Of a stretch of 64,000 nucleotides of DNA, positions 1-8,342 are shown piece after piece. The stretch comes from Streptomyces albicerus (lineage in GTDB: Bacteria > Actinomycetota > Actinomycetes > Streptomycetales > Streptomycetaceae): contig NZ_VWMY01000003.1 of assembly GCF_008905045.1 (NCBI RefSeq), positions 54,714 to 118,713 on the forward strand, in the 5' to 3' direction. A model generated the notes under the pieces. The model did no database searches, was not told the DNA's origin, and saw nothing but the letters and a program-made list of their open reading frames with translations. The first letter of the stretch is position 1; each line of letters begins with the position of its first letter. The position numbers and the translations under genes are program-made.

Positions 1-101
1 ACGTCGATCAGCACGCCGTCCGGTGCCGCGGCGACGAAGTGGCGCTGCCCGAACTCCTACCAGTCGGCCTCGAAGGTCGCCTCGAACCCGAAGTGCCGGA
101 C
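1..101 (-). pseudogene. VOC/glyoxalase-family C-terminal fragment (broken)
   Basis: On the minus strand this stretch reads VRHFGFEATFEADW, then an in-frame TAG at 57-59, then EFGQRHFVAAAPDGVLIDV running off the window edge. That is the pattern of vicinal-oxygen-chelate (glyoxalase/bleomycin-resistance-like) proteins, where the residue after ADW is normally Tyr, so the TAG looks like a mutated TAC. The fragment starts abruptly near 101, where a TetR-like segment begins on the other strand. Recognition rests on family resemblance by eye. The stop and the abrupt join support a relic, not a working gene. Confidence 0.5.
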
Positions 102-374
102 CCGGGCCGTGGTCGCCGAGGTGCAACGGGAGCTCGGCGAGCGGGTCGCGGAGGCCGCCGAGCGGTACGGCGACCGTGGGAGCAACTGCGGGCCGGCTGC
201 CGGGCCTTCCTGGCCGCCGGGTCCGACCCCGCGGTACGCCGGAATCCGCTGGCGCGCCTGCTGTCGGGCGGGATGAACGAGGCCGCACTGTGGCTGGCCC
301 CGTCGGGGAACCGGCGGGCGCGGGCGCAGACGGAGCAGGCCCTGGACCGGTTGCTGAACGGGCTGCGGACGTGA
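100..374 (+). pseudogene. TetR-family regulator relic
   Basis: From about 103 the plus strand encodes RAVVAEVQRELGERVAEAAE, the typical end of the TetR DNA-binding domain and start of the ligand domain. The frame then shifts near 174: GAC-CGTGGGAG reads correctly as DPWE only if one C is restored. It continues as EQLRAGCRAFLAAGSDPAVRR, jumps to NPLARLLSGGMNEAALWLA (a usual TetR C-terminus) and ends at 374. Helix-turn-helix sequence and roughly 30-40 central residues are missing. So the gene has lost its 5' end, carries an internal deletion and has a one-base frameshift. A VOC fragment is fused head-on at its 5' side. Confidence 0.55.
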
Positions 375-444
375 GGGCCTGAGGACCTGTGGGTCGTCCC
401 TGCCTCGACTCGCCGGCTCCACGCCACCGTTCGCACGCGCCGAC

Positions 445-480
445 GGCACGGAGCCACCCCCGAGGAGGTGGCTCCGTGCC
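445..480 (-). terminator. Terminator downstream of yjfF
   Basis: A perfect 14-bp inverted repeat (445-458 with 467-480, stem GGCACGGAGCCACC) with an 8-nt loop lies 37 bases beyond the yjfF stop. It is a strong GC-rich hairpin without a long U tract, as is common in Streptomyces. Confidence 0.7.
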
Positions 481-516
481 GTGCCGTCGGCGGGCGGACC
501 GTCGCGGTCCTCCCGC

Positions 517-1545
517 TCAGGTTTTCCGACGGGCCGTCATCGCCCGCTGGATCAGGATGAACGCACACAGCAGCACACCCGTCGCGATCTTCGTCCACCA
601 CGAGCTGAGCGTGCCCTCGAACTGGATGAGGCTCTTGATCAGGCCGAGGACGAGGACACCGAACAGGGTGCCGATCACATAGCCGGAGCCGCCCGTGAGG
701 AGCGTGCCGCCGATGACGACCGCGGCGATCGCGTCGAGCTCCATGCCGGTGGCGTGCAGCGGGTCACCGGACTGGATGTACAGGGTGAACAGCAGTCCGG
801 CGAGCGCCGAGCAGAAGCCGCTGATCGTGTAGACGGCGATCTTCGTGCCGCCCTGCGGAAGGCCCATCAGCATGGCCGACTGCTCGTTGCCGCCGACGGC
901 GTACACCCGGCGTCCGAAGCGCGTGTAGTGCAGGACGTAGAACGCCACGGCGAGGACGACCAGCGCGACGATCGCGCCGATCGAGAGGAAACCCGCCCCC
1001 AGCGACACCTGCGCCCCGGCCATGCTGCTCACCGAGGAGTCGCCGATGGAGATCGACTCCTTGCTGATGACCAGGCACAGACCCCGGAAGAGGAAGAGGC
1101 CGGCCAGGGTCACGATGAAGGGCTGGATCTCGAAGTTGTGGATCACATAGCCCATCAGGAAGCCACCGAAGGCGCCCACGGCCAGCGCCATGGGGATGAC
1201 GACCAGGATCGGCAGGCCCTGACGCTCCACCAGCCATGCCGTGAACATGGTCGTGAAGCCGATCACTGAGCCCACGGACAGGTCGATGCCGCCGGACAGG
1301 ATGACGAAGGTGACCCCGACGGCGGCGACCAGCAGATAGCCGTTGTCGATGAACAGGTTCATGAAGACCTGCGCTTCGCCGAACCCGTAGTTCTGGTACC
1401 GGCTCAGGCCCACCACGTACATCGCGAGGAAGAGCCCGGCCGTCACAAGGACGGGCAGCCGCCGGTCGCCGAGCAGCTGCGCGGCCTTGGACGGCGTACG
1501 GCTCTCCGCGGCCGGGGGGCGCTTGGTGGTCGTGGTCGTGCTCAT
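517..1545 (-). CDS. yjfF: Sugar (galactofuranose-type) ABC transporter permease YjfF
   Basis: Inner-membrane permease of a CUT2-type importer, 342 residues. It contains the family hallmark GGIDLSVGSV (near residues 95-104) and a second GG-rich segment, VVIGGTLLTGGSG, with about ten hydrophobic segments. It is the last gene of the ytfQ-ytfR-ytfT-yjfF order, matching the E. coli galactofuranose importer, in which YtfT and YjfF form the heteromeric channel. The ATG is chosen at 1545, giving the N-terminus MSTTTTTKRPP; longer readings run into ytfT. The start overlaps the ytfT stop by one base (TGATG), implying translational coupling. Substrate in this organism is inferred from the family. Confidence 0.88.
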   Translation of the reverse strand: MSTTTTTKRPPAAESRTPSKAAQLLGDRRLPVLVTAGLFLAMYVVGLSRYQNYGFGEAQVFMNLFIDNGYLLVAAVGVTFVILSGGIDLSVGSVIGFTTMFTAWLVERQGLPILVVIPMALAVGAFGGFLMGYVIHNFEIQPFIVTLAGLFLFRGLCLVISKESISIGDSSVSSMAGAQVSLGAGFLSIGAIVALVVLAVAFYVLHYTRFGRRVYAVGGNEQSAMLMGLPQGGTKIAVYTISGFCSALAGLLFTLYIQSGDPLHATGMELDAIAAVVIGGTLLTGGSGYVIGTLFGVLVLGLIKSLIQFEGTLSSWWTKIATGVLLCAFILIQRAMTARRKT

Positions 1546-2657
1546 CACGACACCTCCATCTTGGGAGCGGGCTCGGTCGCCGCGGCGGGCTCCGCCTGGG
1601 CCGCAGCGGGCTGACCGGTGCCGCCCTTCGCGCCGGGCTTGGTGCCGAACCTGCCGCCGAAGACCTTGGCGCGGAACTTCGGGGACTGCATCAGACAGAC
1701 GATGATGACGACGGCGGCCTTGAAGACCAGGTTGGTCTGGGTCGGCACGCCGATGGTGTAGATCGTGGTGGTCAGGGTCTGGATGACGAGAGCGCCGACG
1801 ACCGTGCCGCCGATGGAGAACCGGCCGCCCAGCAGCGACGTACCGCCGATGACCACGGCGAGGATGGCGTCGAGCTCGATCCACAGACCGGCGTTGTTGC
1901 CGTCTGCGGCCGAGGTGTTGGAGCTGATCATGAGGCCCGCGATGCCGGCGCACAGCGCGCAGAACACGTACACCATGATCTTGATGCGCATGGACCTGAT
2001 GCCGACCAGGCGGCTGGCCTCGGCGTTGCCGCCGACGGACTCGACGAGCAGGCCGAGGGCGGTGCGGCGGGTCAGCGCGACGGTGACGGCCACGACTGCG
2101 GCCACCACGAAGATGGAGAAGGGCAGCGTCAGCCAGTAGCCGCCGCCGATCAGCTTGTACGGCTCGCTGTTGACGGTGATGATCTGCCCGTCGGTGATCA
2201 GCTGGGCGACACCGCGTCCGGCGACCATGATGATCAGCGTGGCGATGATCGGCTGGATGCCCATCCTGGCGACCAGGAAGCCGTTCCAGAGGCCGCAGAC
2301 GACCGCGGCCACCAGTCCGATACCCATGGCGAGGAACACCCCGGACAGGGCGCTCTGGTCGGCCTGGTCACTGATGTACGAACAGGTCAGGGCCCCGGTG
2401 ATGGCGACCACGGCGCCGACCGACAGGTCGATGCCGCCGGTGGCGATGACGAGGGTCATGCCGACCGCGACCAGGATGAGGGGCGATCCGAACAGCACGA
2501 TCGAGACGAGGCTGCCGTAGAGGTGGCCGTCCGTCATCTTGATCGAGAAGAAGTCGGGCGTGAAGGGGACGTTGACGAGCAGCAGGATGACCAGCACGGC
2601 GACCGGCCAGAACAGGTGATGGTGTGTCAGCGCTCGCCATCGGGGTGTGGTGGTCAC
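1545..2657 (-). CDS. ytfT: Sugar ABC transporter permease YtfT
   Basis: Permease subunit of 370 residues. The N-terminus is a membrane segment, followed by GGIDLSVGAVVAITG (the conserved RbsC-family loop) and, later, VVIGGTSLLGG, which fits BPD_transp_2 permeases. The C-terminal 40 residues are an Ala/Pro/Lys-rich hydrophilic tail not usual for the family. It overlaps ytfR by 4 bases and yjfF by 1, so the three are one transcription unit. It pairs with YjfF in a heterodimeric channel fed by YtfQ and powered by YtfR. Confidence 0.88.
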   Translation of the reverse strand: MTTTPRWRALTHHHLFWPVAVLVILLLVNVPFTPDFFSIKMTDGHLYGSLVSIVLFGSPLILVAVGMTLVIATGGIDLSVGAVVAITGALTCSYISDQADQSALSGVFLAMGIGLVAAVVCGLWNGFLVARMGIQPIIATLIIMVAGRGVAQLITDGQIITVNSEPYKLIGGGYWLTLPFSIFVVAAVVAVTVALTRRTALGLLVESVGGNAEASRLVGIRSMRIKIMVYVFCALCAGIAGLMISSNTSAADGNNAGLWIELDAILAVVIGGTSLLGGRFSIGGTVVGALVIQTLTTTIYTIGVPTQTNLVFKAAVVIIVCLMQSPKFRAKVFGGRFGTKPGAKGGTGQPAAAQAEPAAATEPAPKMEVS

Positions 2658-4192
2658 TGGTGCTCTCCGCTCGCGATGGTCTCCAGGATCCGGGTGGGGG
2701 TGATCTCGGGCCCGTTGGCGAGCTGCGCCACCAGCTTGCGGTCGCGCAGCACTCCGATGGTGTGGCTCAGCCGGAGGACCTCCTCCAGCTCGGCCGCGAT
2801 GTACAGCACGGCCATGCCGTCCTCGGAGAGCGAGACCACGAGCTTCTGGATCTCGGCCTTGGCTCCGATGTCGATGCCGCGCGTCGGCTCGTCCAGGATC
2901 AGCAGCTTCGGCTGGGTGATCAGCCAGCGGGCGAGCAGCACCTTCTGCTGGTTGCCGCCGCTGAGCTGGCCGACCCTCGCCTCCGGGTTGGCGGGCCGGA
3001 TGTCCAGGGCCTTGATGTACTTGGCGACGAGTTCGTCGCGCTGGGCGACCGGGATGGGCCGGGTCCAGCCGCGCGAAGCCTGCAGGGCGAGGATGATGTT
3101 CTCCCGCACCGTCAGGTCCGGTACCAGGCCTTCGGTCTTGCGGTTCTCCGAGCAGAAGGCGACACCCTCGGAGATGGCGTCGTTCGGGGCGCTCATCGAG
3201 ACCTGCTTGCCGCCGATGGTCACCGTGCCGCTGTCCGGCTGGTCGGCGCCGAAGAGCAGCCGGGCGAGTTCGGTGCGGCCCGAACCGAGCAGTCCGGCGA
3301 GTCCGATGACCTCGCCCTTCTTGATCTCCAGGTCGAACGGGGCGACGCCGCCGACCCTGCCGACGCCGTCCGCCTGGAGCAGCGACTCGCCGACGTCGGA
3401 GCGCAGCTGGTGATCGTGGAGCTCCTCCAACTGGTCCAGTGCCTTGCCGATCATGAGCTGGATCAGCCCGACCTGGTCGAGTTCGCTCACCATGTGCTCA
3501 CCGACGAGGGTGCCGTTGCGCAGGACGGTCATCCGGTCGCAGATCTCGTAGATCTGGTCGAGGAAGTGCGACACGAACAGGATCGCGACGCCCTGGTCCT
3601 TCAACCGCCGCATCAGGGCGAAGAGTTCGAGGACCTCGTCGCGGTCGAGGCTGGAGGTCGGCTCGTCGAGGATGAGCACCTTGGTGCCCGCCCCCTGGCC
3701 GTCGGCGTCTCCGGTGCCCACCGACCGTACGATCGCGACCAGTTGCTGCACGGCCAGCGGGTACGAGGACAGGGGCGCGGTGACGTCGATGTCGAGGCCG
3801 AGCCGGTCGACCAGCTCGGCCGCCTCACGGCGCAGCCGCTTCCACTGGATGCGGCCGAAGCGGGTTGGTTCACGTCCGATGAAGATGTTCTCCGCCACCG
3901 ACAGGTTGGGGCAGAGGTTCACCTCCTGGTAGACGGTGCTGATGCCGGCCTGCTGCGTCTGCGACGGGCTGTCGAACCGTACCGACGTACCGCTCAGGGT
4001 GATGGTGCCGCCGTCCAGGGAGTGGACCCCGGTCAGCACCTTGATGAGGGTGGACTTCCCGGCACCGTTCTCGCCGAGCAGGGCGTGGATCTCGCCGGGG
4101 AAGAGCCGGAAGTCGACACCCGACAGAGCCCGTACCCCCGGAAACTCTTTGACTATGCCCGTCATCTCCAGGACGGGCTGCGGCTCTGCCAT
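2654..4192 (-). CDS. ytfR: Sugar ABC transporter ATP-binding protein YtfR
   Basis: Duplicated ATPase of 512 residues typical of CUT2 importers. The first domain has Walker A GENGAGKST (near 39-47) and Walker B VLILDEPTSSLD, with a degenerate signature (SSYPLAVQQL). The second has the family's altered P-loop AGLLGSGRTELAR, the signature LSGGNQQKVLLARW and LLILDEPTRGID. Length and the asymmetric second P-loop match RbsA/YtfR. It is the only sugar-importer ATPase in the window; the three CUT1 systems further right have none. It is separated from ytfQ by 108 bases holding a stem-loop. Confidence 0.9.
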   Translation of the reverse strand: MAEPQPVLEMTGIVKEFPGVRALSGVDFRLFPGEIHALLGENGAGKSTLIKVLTGVHSLDGGTITLSGTSVRFDSPSQTQQAGISTVYQEVNLCPNLSVAENIFIGREPTRFGRIQWKRLRREAAELVDRLGLDIDVTAPLSSYPLAVQQLVAIVRSVGTGDADGQGAGTKVLILDEPTSSLDRDEVLELFALMRRLKDQGVAILFVSHFLDQIYEICDRMTVLRNGTLVGEHMVSELDQVGLIQLMIGKALDQLEELHDHQLRSDVGESLLQADGVGRVGGVAPFDLEIKKGEVIGLAGLLGSGRTELARLLFGADQPDSGTVTIGGKQVSMSAPNDAISEGVAFCSENRKTEGLVPDLTVRENIILALQASRGWTRPIPVAQRDELVAKYIKALDIRPANPEARVGQLSGGNQQKVLLARWLITQPKLLILDEPTRGIDIGAKAEIQKLVVSLSEDGMAVLYIAAELEEVLRLSHTIGVLRDRKLVAQLANGPEITPTRILETIASGEHQ

Positions 4193-4227
4193 GGCAGCGC
4201 TCCTCGTGAATTTCGTTCAGGCCCGCG

Positions 4228-4281
4228 GGGAGCCCCCTTGGCAGCCCTCTGGTCCGAGGGACTGGCCGGGCGGGGGCTCCC
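4228..4281 (-). other. Intercistronic stem-loop between ytfQ and ytfR
   Basis: An outer perfect 10-bp inverted repeat (GGGAGCCCCC at 4228-4237 with GGGGGCTCCC at 4272-4281) encloses an inner 5-bp hairpin (CCCTC at 4245-4249 with GAGGG at 4256-4260). It lies between the binding-protein gene and the ATPase gene of one operon. Such structures often protect the 3' end of the abundant binding-protein mRNA or partly terminate transcription. That role is inferred. Confidence 0.6.
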
Positions 4282-4300
4282 TGCCGGTGGGTGCGGTCGG

Positions 4301-5311
4301 TCAGTACTTGCGGGTGGGGAGCGCGTCCTTGGCCTGGGCCTGCATGAAGTCGCTCTCCTTGGTCTTGATCCAGCGCTCGACCGTCTCGCCGTCCTTGACC
4401 TTCTGCACGACCTCCATCAGCTGGGGGCCGAGCAGCGGGTTGCACTCGACGATGGCGTTGATCTTGCCCTCGGACATCGCGACGAAGCCGTCCTTCACGC
4501 CGTCGACCGTGACGATCAGGATGTCCTTGCCGGGCTTCTTGCCGGCCGCCTCGATGGCCTGGATGGCGCCGAGGCCCATGTCGTCGTTGTGTGCGTAGAG
4601 CACGTTGATGTCCGGGTTGGACTGCAGGAAGGCGGCCATGACCTGCTTGCCGCCGGCGCGGGTGAAGTCACCGGTCTGGCTGGCGACGATCTTCCAGTCG
4701 TCCTTGTGGTCCGCGTCCATGACCTCCTTGAAGCCCTTGGCACGCTCGATCGCGGGGGCCGCACCGGTGGTGCCCTCCAGCTGTGCGATCTTCACGGCAC
4801 CCTTGTGGCCGGCCGTCTCGAGGACCTTCTCCAGGATCTTGGCCGCGCGCCTGCCCTCGTCCGTGAAGTCGGAGCCGACGAGCGTGACGTACAGGGATTC
4901 GTCGGAGGTCTCGACGGAGCGGTCGGTGAGGACGACGGGGATCTTCTTGGCCTTGGCCTCCTTGAGCACCGCGTCCCAGCCGGTGACGACCACCGGCGAG
5001 AAGGCTATGACGTCCACCTTCTGGGCGATGAAGTTGCGGATGGCCGAGATCTGGTTCTCCTGCTTCTGCTGCGCGTCGGAGAACTGGAGCTTGTAGCCCG
5101 CCTCCTTGGCCGACGCCTTCACCGAGTCGGTGTTGGCGCTGCGCCAGCCGCTCTCCGAGCCGACCTGGGAGAAGCCGAGGGTCAGCTTCTTACCGCCGCC
5201 GTCGCCGGCGGAGGAGCTCGAGGAACCCTCGTCCTCCTTGGCGCAGGCCGCCAGGCCGCCCGCTGCCGCCACGCCGACCGCCGCAGTGAGGAAGTTCCTT
5301 CTGTTGAGCAT
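4301..5311 (-). CDS. ytfQ: Galactofuranose-type sugar-binding lipoprotein YtfQ
   Basis: Periplasmic-binding-protein type 1 fold, 336 residues. The N-terminus carries NRRNFL followed by a hydrophobic stretch and the lipobox LAAC with the lipidated Cys near residue 23, then a Ser/Gly-rich linker. The start of the mature domain (LTLGFSQVGSESGWRSANT) is close to the E. coli YtfQ family pattern, as are ISAIRNFIAQKVDVIAFSPV and NPLLGPQLM. It is the first transporter gene downstream of the LacI gene and a 30-bp operator-like repeat. Ligand is probably a furanose sugar; E. coli YtfQ prefers galactofuranose. Confidence 0.88.
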   Translation of the reverse strand: MLNRRNFLTAAVGVAAAGGLAACAKEDEGSSSSSAGDGGGKKLTLGFSQVGSESGWRSANTDSVKASAKEAGYKLQFSDAQQKQENQISAIRNFIAQKVDVIAFSPVVVTGWDAVLKEAKAKKIPVVLTDRSVETSDESLYVTLVGSDFTDEGRRAAKILEKVLETAGHKGAVKIAQLEGTTGAAPAIERAKGFKEVMDADHKDDWKIVASQTGDFTRAGGKQVMAAFLQSNPDINVLYAHNDDMGLGAIQAIEAAGKKPGKDILIVTVDGVKDGFVAMSEGKINAIVECNPLLGPQLMEVVQKVKDGETVERWIKTKESDFMQAQAKDALPTRKY

Positions 5312-5403
5312 GTGTCTTCTCCTTTGAAGAGCCGGCCCGGGAAGGACCTGCTGGTACTCGCTTGCTACTTGCCGGGACAGGCTGCACCGCGTCCAGCCTG
5401 TCG

Positions 5404-5433
5404 ATCATTGTTCGAAATATCGGTCACAATGAT
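5404..5433. promoter_or_regulatory. Putative operator for ytfQ operon
   Basis: ATCATTGT at 5404-5411 is the exact inverted repeat of ACAATGAT at 5426-5433, with a 14-base centre containing CGAAATATCG. It sits about 95 bases upstream of the ytfQ start and just past the LacI stop. The CGAAATATCG core recurs at 6969-6978 on the other side of the LacI gene. It probably binds the adjacent LacI regulator. Confidence 0.5.
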
Positions 5434-5469
5434 AGGATGAAAACAACCGTTGGTGCGTTGGGTGCCGCG

Positions 5470-6516
5470 TCAGGTGGGGGCTGCACCCTGGTCGGACGTG
5501 TACGGGAAAGTGCTGGCGCGGACGACCAGTTGGGGCTCGATGGCGATCCGGGGTGTCCCGGACGGATCCCGGCCCTCGATCAGATCCAGGAGCAGGGCGA
5601 TGCTCCGTTTGCCCACCGCCGAGAAGTCCTGCCGGACGGTGGTGAGCGGCGGAGCGAAGAACTCCGACTCCGGGATGTCGTCGAAGCCGACTACGGCCAC
5701 ATCCTGGGGAGTTCGCACACCCGCCTCACGCAGAGCCCGCAACACCCCCAGTGCCATCTGGTCGTTGGCGACGAAGACCGCGGTCAGCCCCCGGCCCACC
5801 CAGCCGGCCAGTTCCTGGCCCGCCCGGTAGCCCGACAGTGGACTCCAATCCCCGCGCAGCGTCAACGGCGGTTCGACACCCGCCGCTTCGAGCGTGGCCC
5901 GCCAGCCGGCGGCCCGGTCGGCGGCCTCCTGCCAGTCCTCGGGTCCGGCGAGGTGCCAGACCCTGCGGTGGCCGACGGCCAGCAGATGACCGGTGGCCAG
6001 GCATGCTCCCAGGTGCTGGTCCACGTTGACACTGGGGATTCCCAGTCCGGGCCCGCTGCCCACGGTCACCACCGGGAACGGGTGGCGGAGTTCGGTGAGG
6101 GCCTCGACCGCCGACCGCTGCGGGGCGATGGCGACCACTCCCTCCACCCCACCCTCGCTGAGGTGGTCCAGCGCCTCGGACAGCTTGTCGACGGTCAGTT
6201 TGCGCAGACTGACCGTGGAGACGAGGTAGCCCTCGGCGCGTGCTGCCTCCTCGAGCGCGAACAACGTACTGGCCGGACCGTAGAGGGTGGTGTCGGAGGC
6301 GACCACACCCAGGGTCCGGGTGCGTCGGGTGGCCAGGGCTCGTGCGGAGGAGTTGCGGCGGTAGCCCATTTCCTCGATCGCGTGCAGCACCTTGGCCCGT
6401 GTCTCGTCCCGCACATTGGGGTGATCCCCCAGCACACGGGAAACGGTCTGGTGGGACACGCCCGCCAGTCGCGCGACATCGGCCATGGTGGGCGGCCGAA
6501 GCTGCGATTGTGCCAT
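5470..6516 (-). CDS. LacI-family transcriptional regulator
   Basis: LacI-family repressor of 348 residues. The N-terminal helix-turn-helix and hinge read TMADVARLAGVSHQTVSRVL, then a sugar-binding core with VVASDTTLYGP and the C-terminal VGFDDIPESEFFAPPLTTVRQ typical of the family. The ATG at 6516 follows a strong ribosome site (AAGGAGGTGC). It lies directly upstream of ytfQ in the same orientation, so it probably controls the galactofuranose-type importer and may be cotranscribed with it. Confidence 0.85.
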   Translation of the reverse strand: MAQSQLRPPTMADVARLAGVSHQTVSRVLGDHPNVRDETRAKVLHAIEEMGYRRNSSARALATRRTRTLGVVASDTTLYGPASTLFALEEAARAEGYLVSTVSLRKLTVDKLSEALDHLSEGGVEGVVAIAPQRSAVEALTELRHPFPVVTVGSGPGLGIPSVNVDQHLGACLATGHLLAVGHRRVWHLAGPEDWQEAADRAAGWRATLEAAGVEPPLTLRGDWSPLSGYRAGQELAGWVGRGLTAVFVANDQMALGVLRALREAGVRTPQDVAVVGFDDIPESEFFAPPLTTVRQDFSAVGKRSIALLLDLIEGRDPSGTPRIAIEPQLVVRASTFPYTSDQGAAPT

Positions 6517-7159
6517 GGCCGCACCTCCTTGGCGGTCGTATACCGGAAGATCTGTGTGACATGCGTGGACGTCTCCGTGCGGCGGGGTCCAGCCCTCCGC
6601 GACGGCAACCGGACCGCCGAGCAGCCGGGTAACTCTCCGGGCACCTCACCCCCTCCGGACCGGCCGGGGAACCGGCCCGTACGGCTTGCCCAGAGCTTTG
6701 CGGCACCTGCCACGGAGGCGAGCTGAGGCGCTGCGAACGCCATGGTCGTGCCCCCCTGGAAGTCGGCTCGTGATTGCGGACGTCATTGTGAGCGCTAACA
6801 ATTCATGCCGGTCAAGAGGTCCCGCAACAGGAAGACGTCACGTTTGAGTAACGCGCCGGAAGCATGCGAAGCCGAGGTGAGGGGCCCGTGACACGGGTCC
6901 CGGAAAAGGTATTGACGCGGTTGAGGTGCGGCCCTATTTTCAGGACCGAAACTTCGAACCACGCACGAAATATCGGACGTTGCTGATGATGATGGGTTCC
7001 CACGGTCCATGAGCAGGGGCTTGCGCGGCAGACCAACACGCGGTGCACGGCGGAGCGTTGACGTACCTCGCGACCACCGACGCGGCGTTCGGCACGCACT
7101 GTACGCCCCGCCGGGCAGCCGGCCGCACCTGGCAGGCCTTCACCTGGTCTCGGGACGCG
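6517..7159. other. Gene-free region with orphan operator
   Basis: No convincing coding sequence is present. It holds a LacI-type palindrome at 6785-6802, a purine-rich GGGGGG plus ATG on the minus strand near 6743 that opens only a non-family reading frame, and two CGAA-type elements (CGAAACTTCG near 6947 and CGAAATATCG near 6969). A TTGACG...CTATTT pair near 6912-6938 resembles a plus-strand promoter, but no gene follows it before the tRNA. Confidence 0.45.
6785..6802. promoter_or_regulatory. LacI-type operator palindrome
   Basis: ATTGTGAGCGCTAACAAT is an 18-bp near-perfect palindrome (8 of 9 pairs) centred on AGCGCT, the classic LacI/GalR-family operator shape. It lies 269 bases upstream of the LacI start at 6516, with no obvious structural gene directly behind it. 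Confidence 0.55.
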
Positions 7160-7197
7160 AAAAGGGCCCCCACAGGCTCTCACCTGCGAAGACCCTT
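7160..7197 (-). terminator. tRNA-Pro terminator
   Basis: Read on the minus strand, a long hairpin (AAGGG...CCCTT outer stem with G-U pairs, CAGG...CCTG inner stem, loop TGAGAG) is followed by TTTT. It begins just beyond the 3' end of the tRNA-Pro gene. Confidence 0.65.
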
Positions 7198-7204
7198 CAC
7201 ACTG

Positions 7205-7278
<74 letters not shown>

Positions 7279-7348
7279 ATGCGTCCCGCCGCGGAGTTCC
7301 GCGGGAACACGCAGGTAAACCCTACCGTACGTCGACGAGAGGACGCCC

Positions 7349-7756
7349 ATGCCGCTCGGCCCGGAGGACCGTACGGCCATCGCCGAACTGCTCTCGATGC
7401 ACGGCCATCTCTTCGACGCCGGGGAACTGGACCGGCTGGACGAGTTGTTCACGGCCGATGTCGTCTATGACATCAGCGACCTCGGACAGGAGCCGCTGGT
7501 CGGAATCGCCGCCATCCGGGACGCCTCGCTCGCGCTGGGCCCGGCCAATCCGGTCGGCCATCACATCACGAACATCGTCCTCACCGAGCTGGACGAGGGA
7601 CGGGTACGCGCCCTGTCCAAGGGGATCGGCATCAACGTGGACGGCACGAGCGGCAGCGTGACGTACGAGGACACGGTCGTGCCCGGCGACGGGGGCTGGC
7701 GCATCAGCCGCCGCAGGGTGCTCGCACGAAGGGTGCCGTTGGGCGGCAAGTACTGA
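7349..7756 (+). CDS. NTF2-like (SnoaL-type) nuclear transport factor 2 fold protein
   Basis: Small single-domain protein of 135 residues. The start region (IAELLSMHGHLFDAGELDRL, then LFTADVVYDIS) and the end (GDGGWRISRRRVL) are the standard helix-helix-strand opening and closing strand of the SnoaL_4/NTF2-like fold, found in small hydrolases, isomerases and polyketide cyclases. GAGAGGAC precedes the ATG as ribosome site. It stands alone, with no pathway partner. The precise reaction cannot be read from the sequence. Confidence 0.75.
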   Translation: MPLGPEDRTAIAELLSMHGHLFDAGELDRLDELFTADVVYDISDLGQEPLVGIAAIRDASLALGPANPVGHHITNIVLTELDEGRVRALSKGIGINVDGTSGSVTYEDTVVPGDGGWRISRRRVLARRVPLGGKY

Positions 7757-7917
7757 TCCGCGGGGTGACCGACCTGCGCCGGGAAGGGCTCGCCACCATC
7801 AGCCACAGCCACCTCTCCACATTTCCATCACAATTCGGCCACCAGTTGTCCATGTGGTAGGTCGAGCCCCGTCCGCCCCCTTACGGTCGTGCTTCTCGCA
7901 CAGCCTTGGGGGGATTC

Positions 7918-8342
7918 GTGTCAGAGCATCCGAAGTGGGCGCGCAAGCGCTACGTACTGCCGGCGATCGGTCTGGCCTCTTCATCGGTATCGGTGCCGGT
8001 GCCGGCGGAGGAGACGATGCCGAGCCCGCGGCCGCCAAGCCGAGGCCGACCGTCACCGTCACCGCCACGGCGACCGCGACCGAGACCGCTGAGCCGGAAC
8101 CCGAGCCCGCCACCACCGTCACGGCGACGACGACCGTGAAGGCAACGGTCACCGCGCAGCCGGCCGCGGGCGGCGGGTCCGACGACGACAGCGGTTCCGA
8201 TGGGGGTGGAGGTGGCGGGGACGTGTACTACGCCAACTGCAGCGAGGCGCGTGCGGCGGGCGCCGCCCCTGTGCACAGCGGCGAGCCCGGCTACGCCTCT
8301 CATCTGGACCGGGACGGAGACGGCGTCGGCTGCGACAGCTGA
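7918..8342 (+). CDS. Excalibur calcium-binding domain protein, apparent one-base frameshift
   Basis: Membrane-anchored or exported protein. The GTG at 7918 is favoured because GGGGGGA ends four bases before it; it reads MSEHPKWARKRYVLPAIGL. Near 7976 the frame must shift to continue as LFIGIGAGAGGG, completing one transmembrane segment; a single missing C would explain it. Next come a Thr/Val/Glu/Pro-rich low-complexity linker (TVTVTATATATETAEPEPEP) and a Gly/Ser/Asp tract. The C-terminus is a full excalibur domain (YYANCSEARAAGAAP, then LDRDGDGVGCDS) with its two Cys and the DxDxDG calcium loop. An alternative unbroken frame starts at 7854 but lacks a ribosome site and family-like N-terminus. 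Confidence 0.65.

Noticed and set aside
2624..5440. 938-codon open frame on the plus strand opposite ytfR/ytfQ
   Set aside because: It is antisense to two well-supported genes, has no family features and is rich in Asp/Leu/Gly/Val as expected from the mirror of high-GC codons.
6195..6743. 182-codon minus-strand frame behind the orphan operator
   Set aside because: Its second half only shadows the LacI gene in another frame and its first part has no family resemblance; kept as an observation on the leader, not as a gene.
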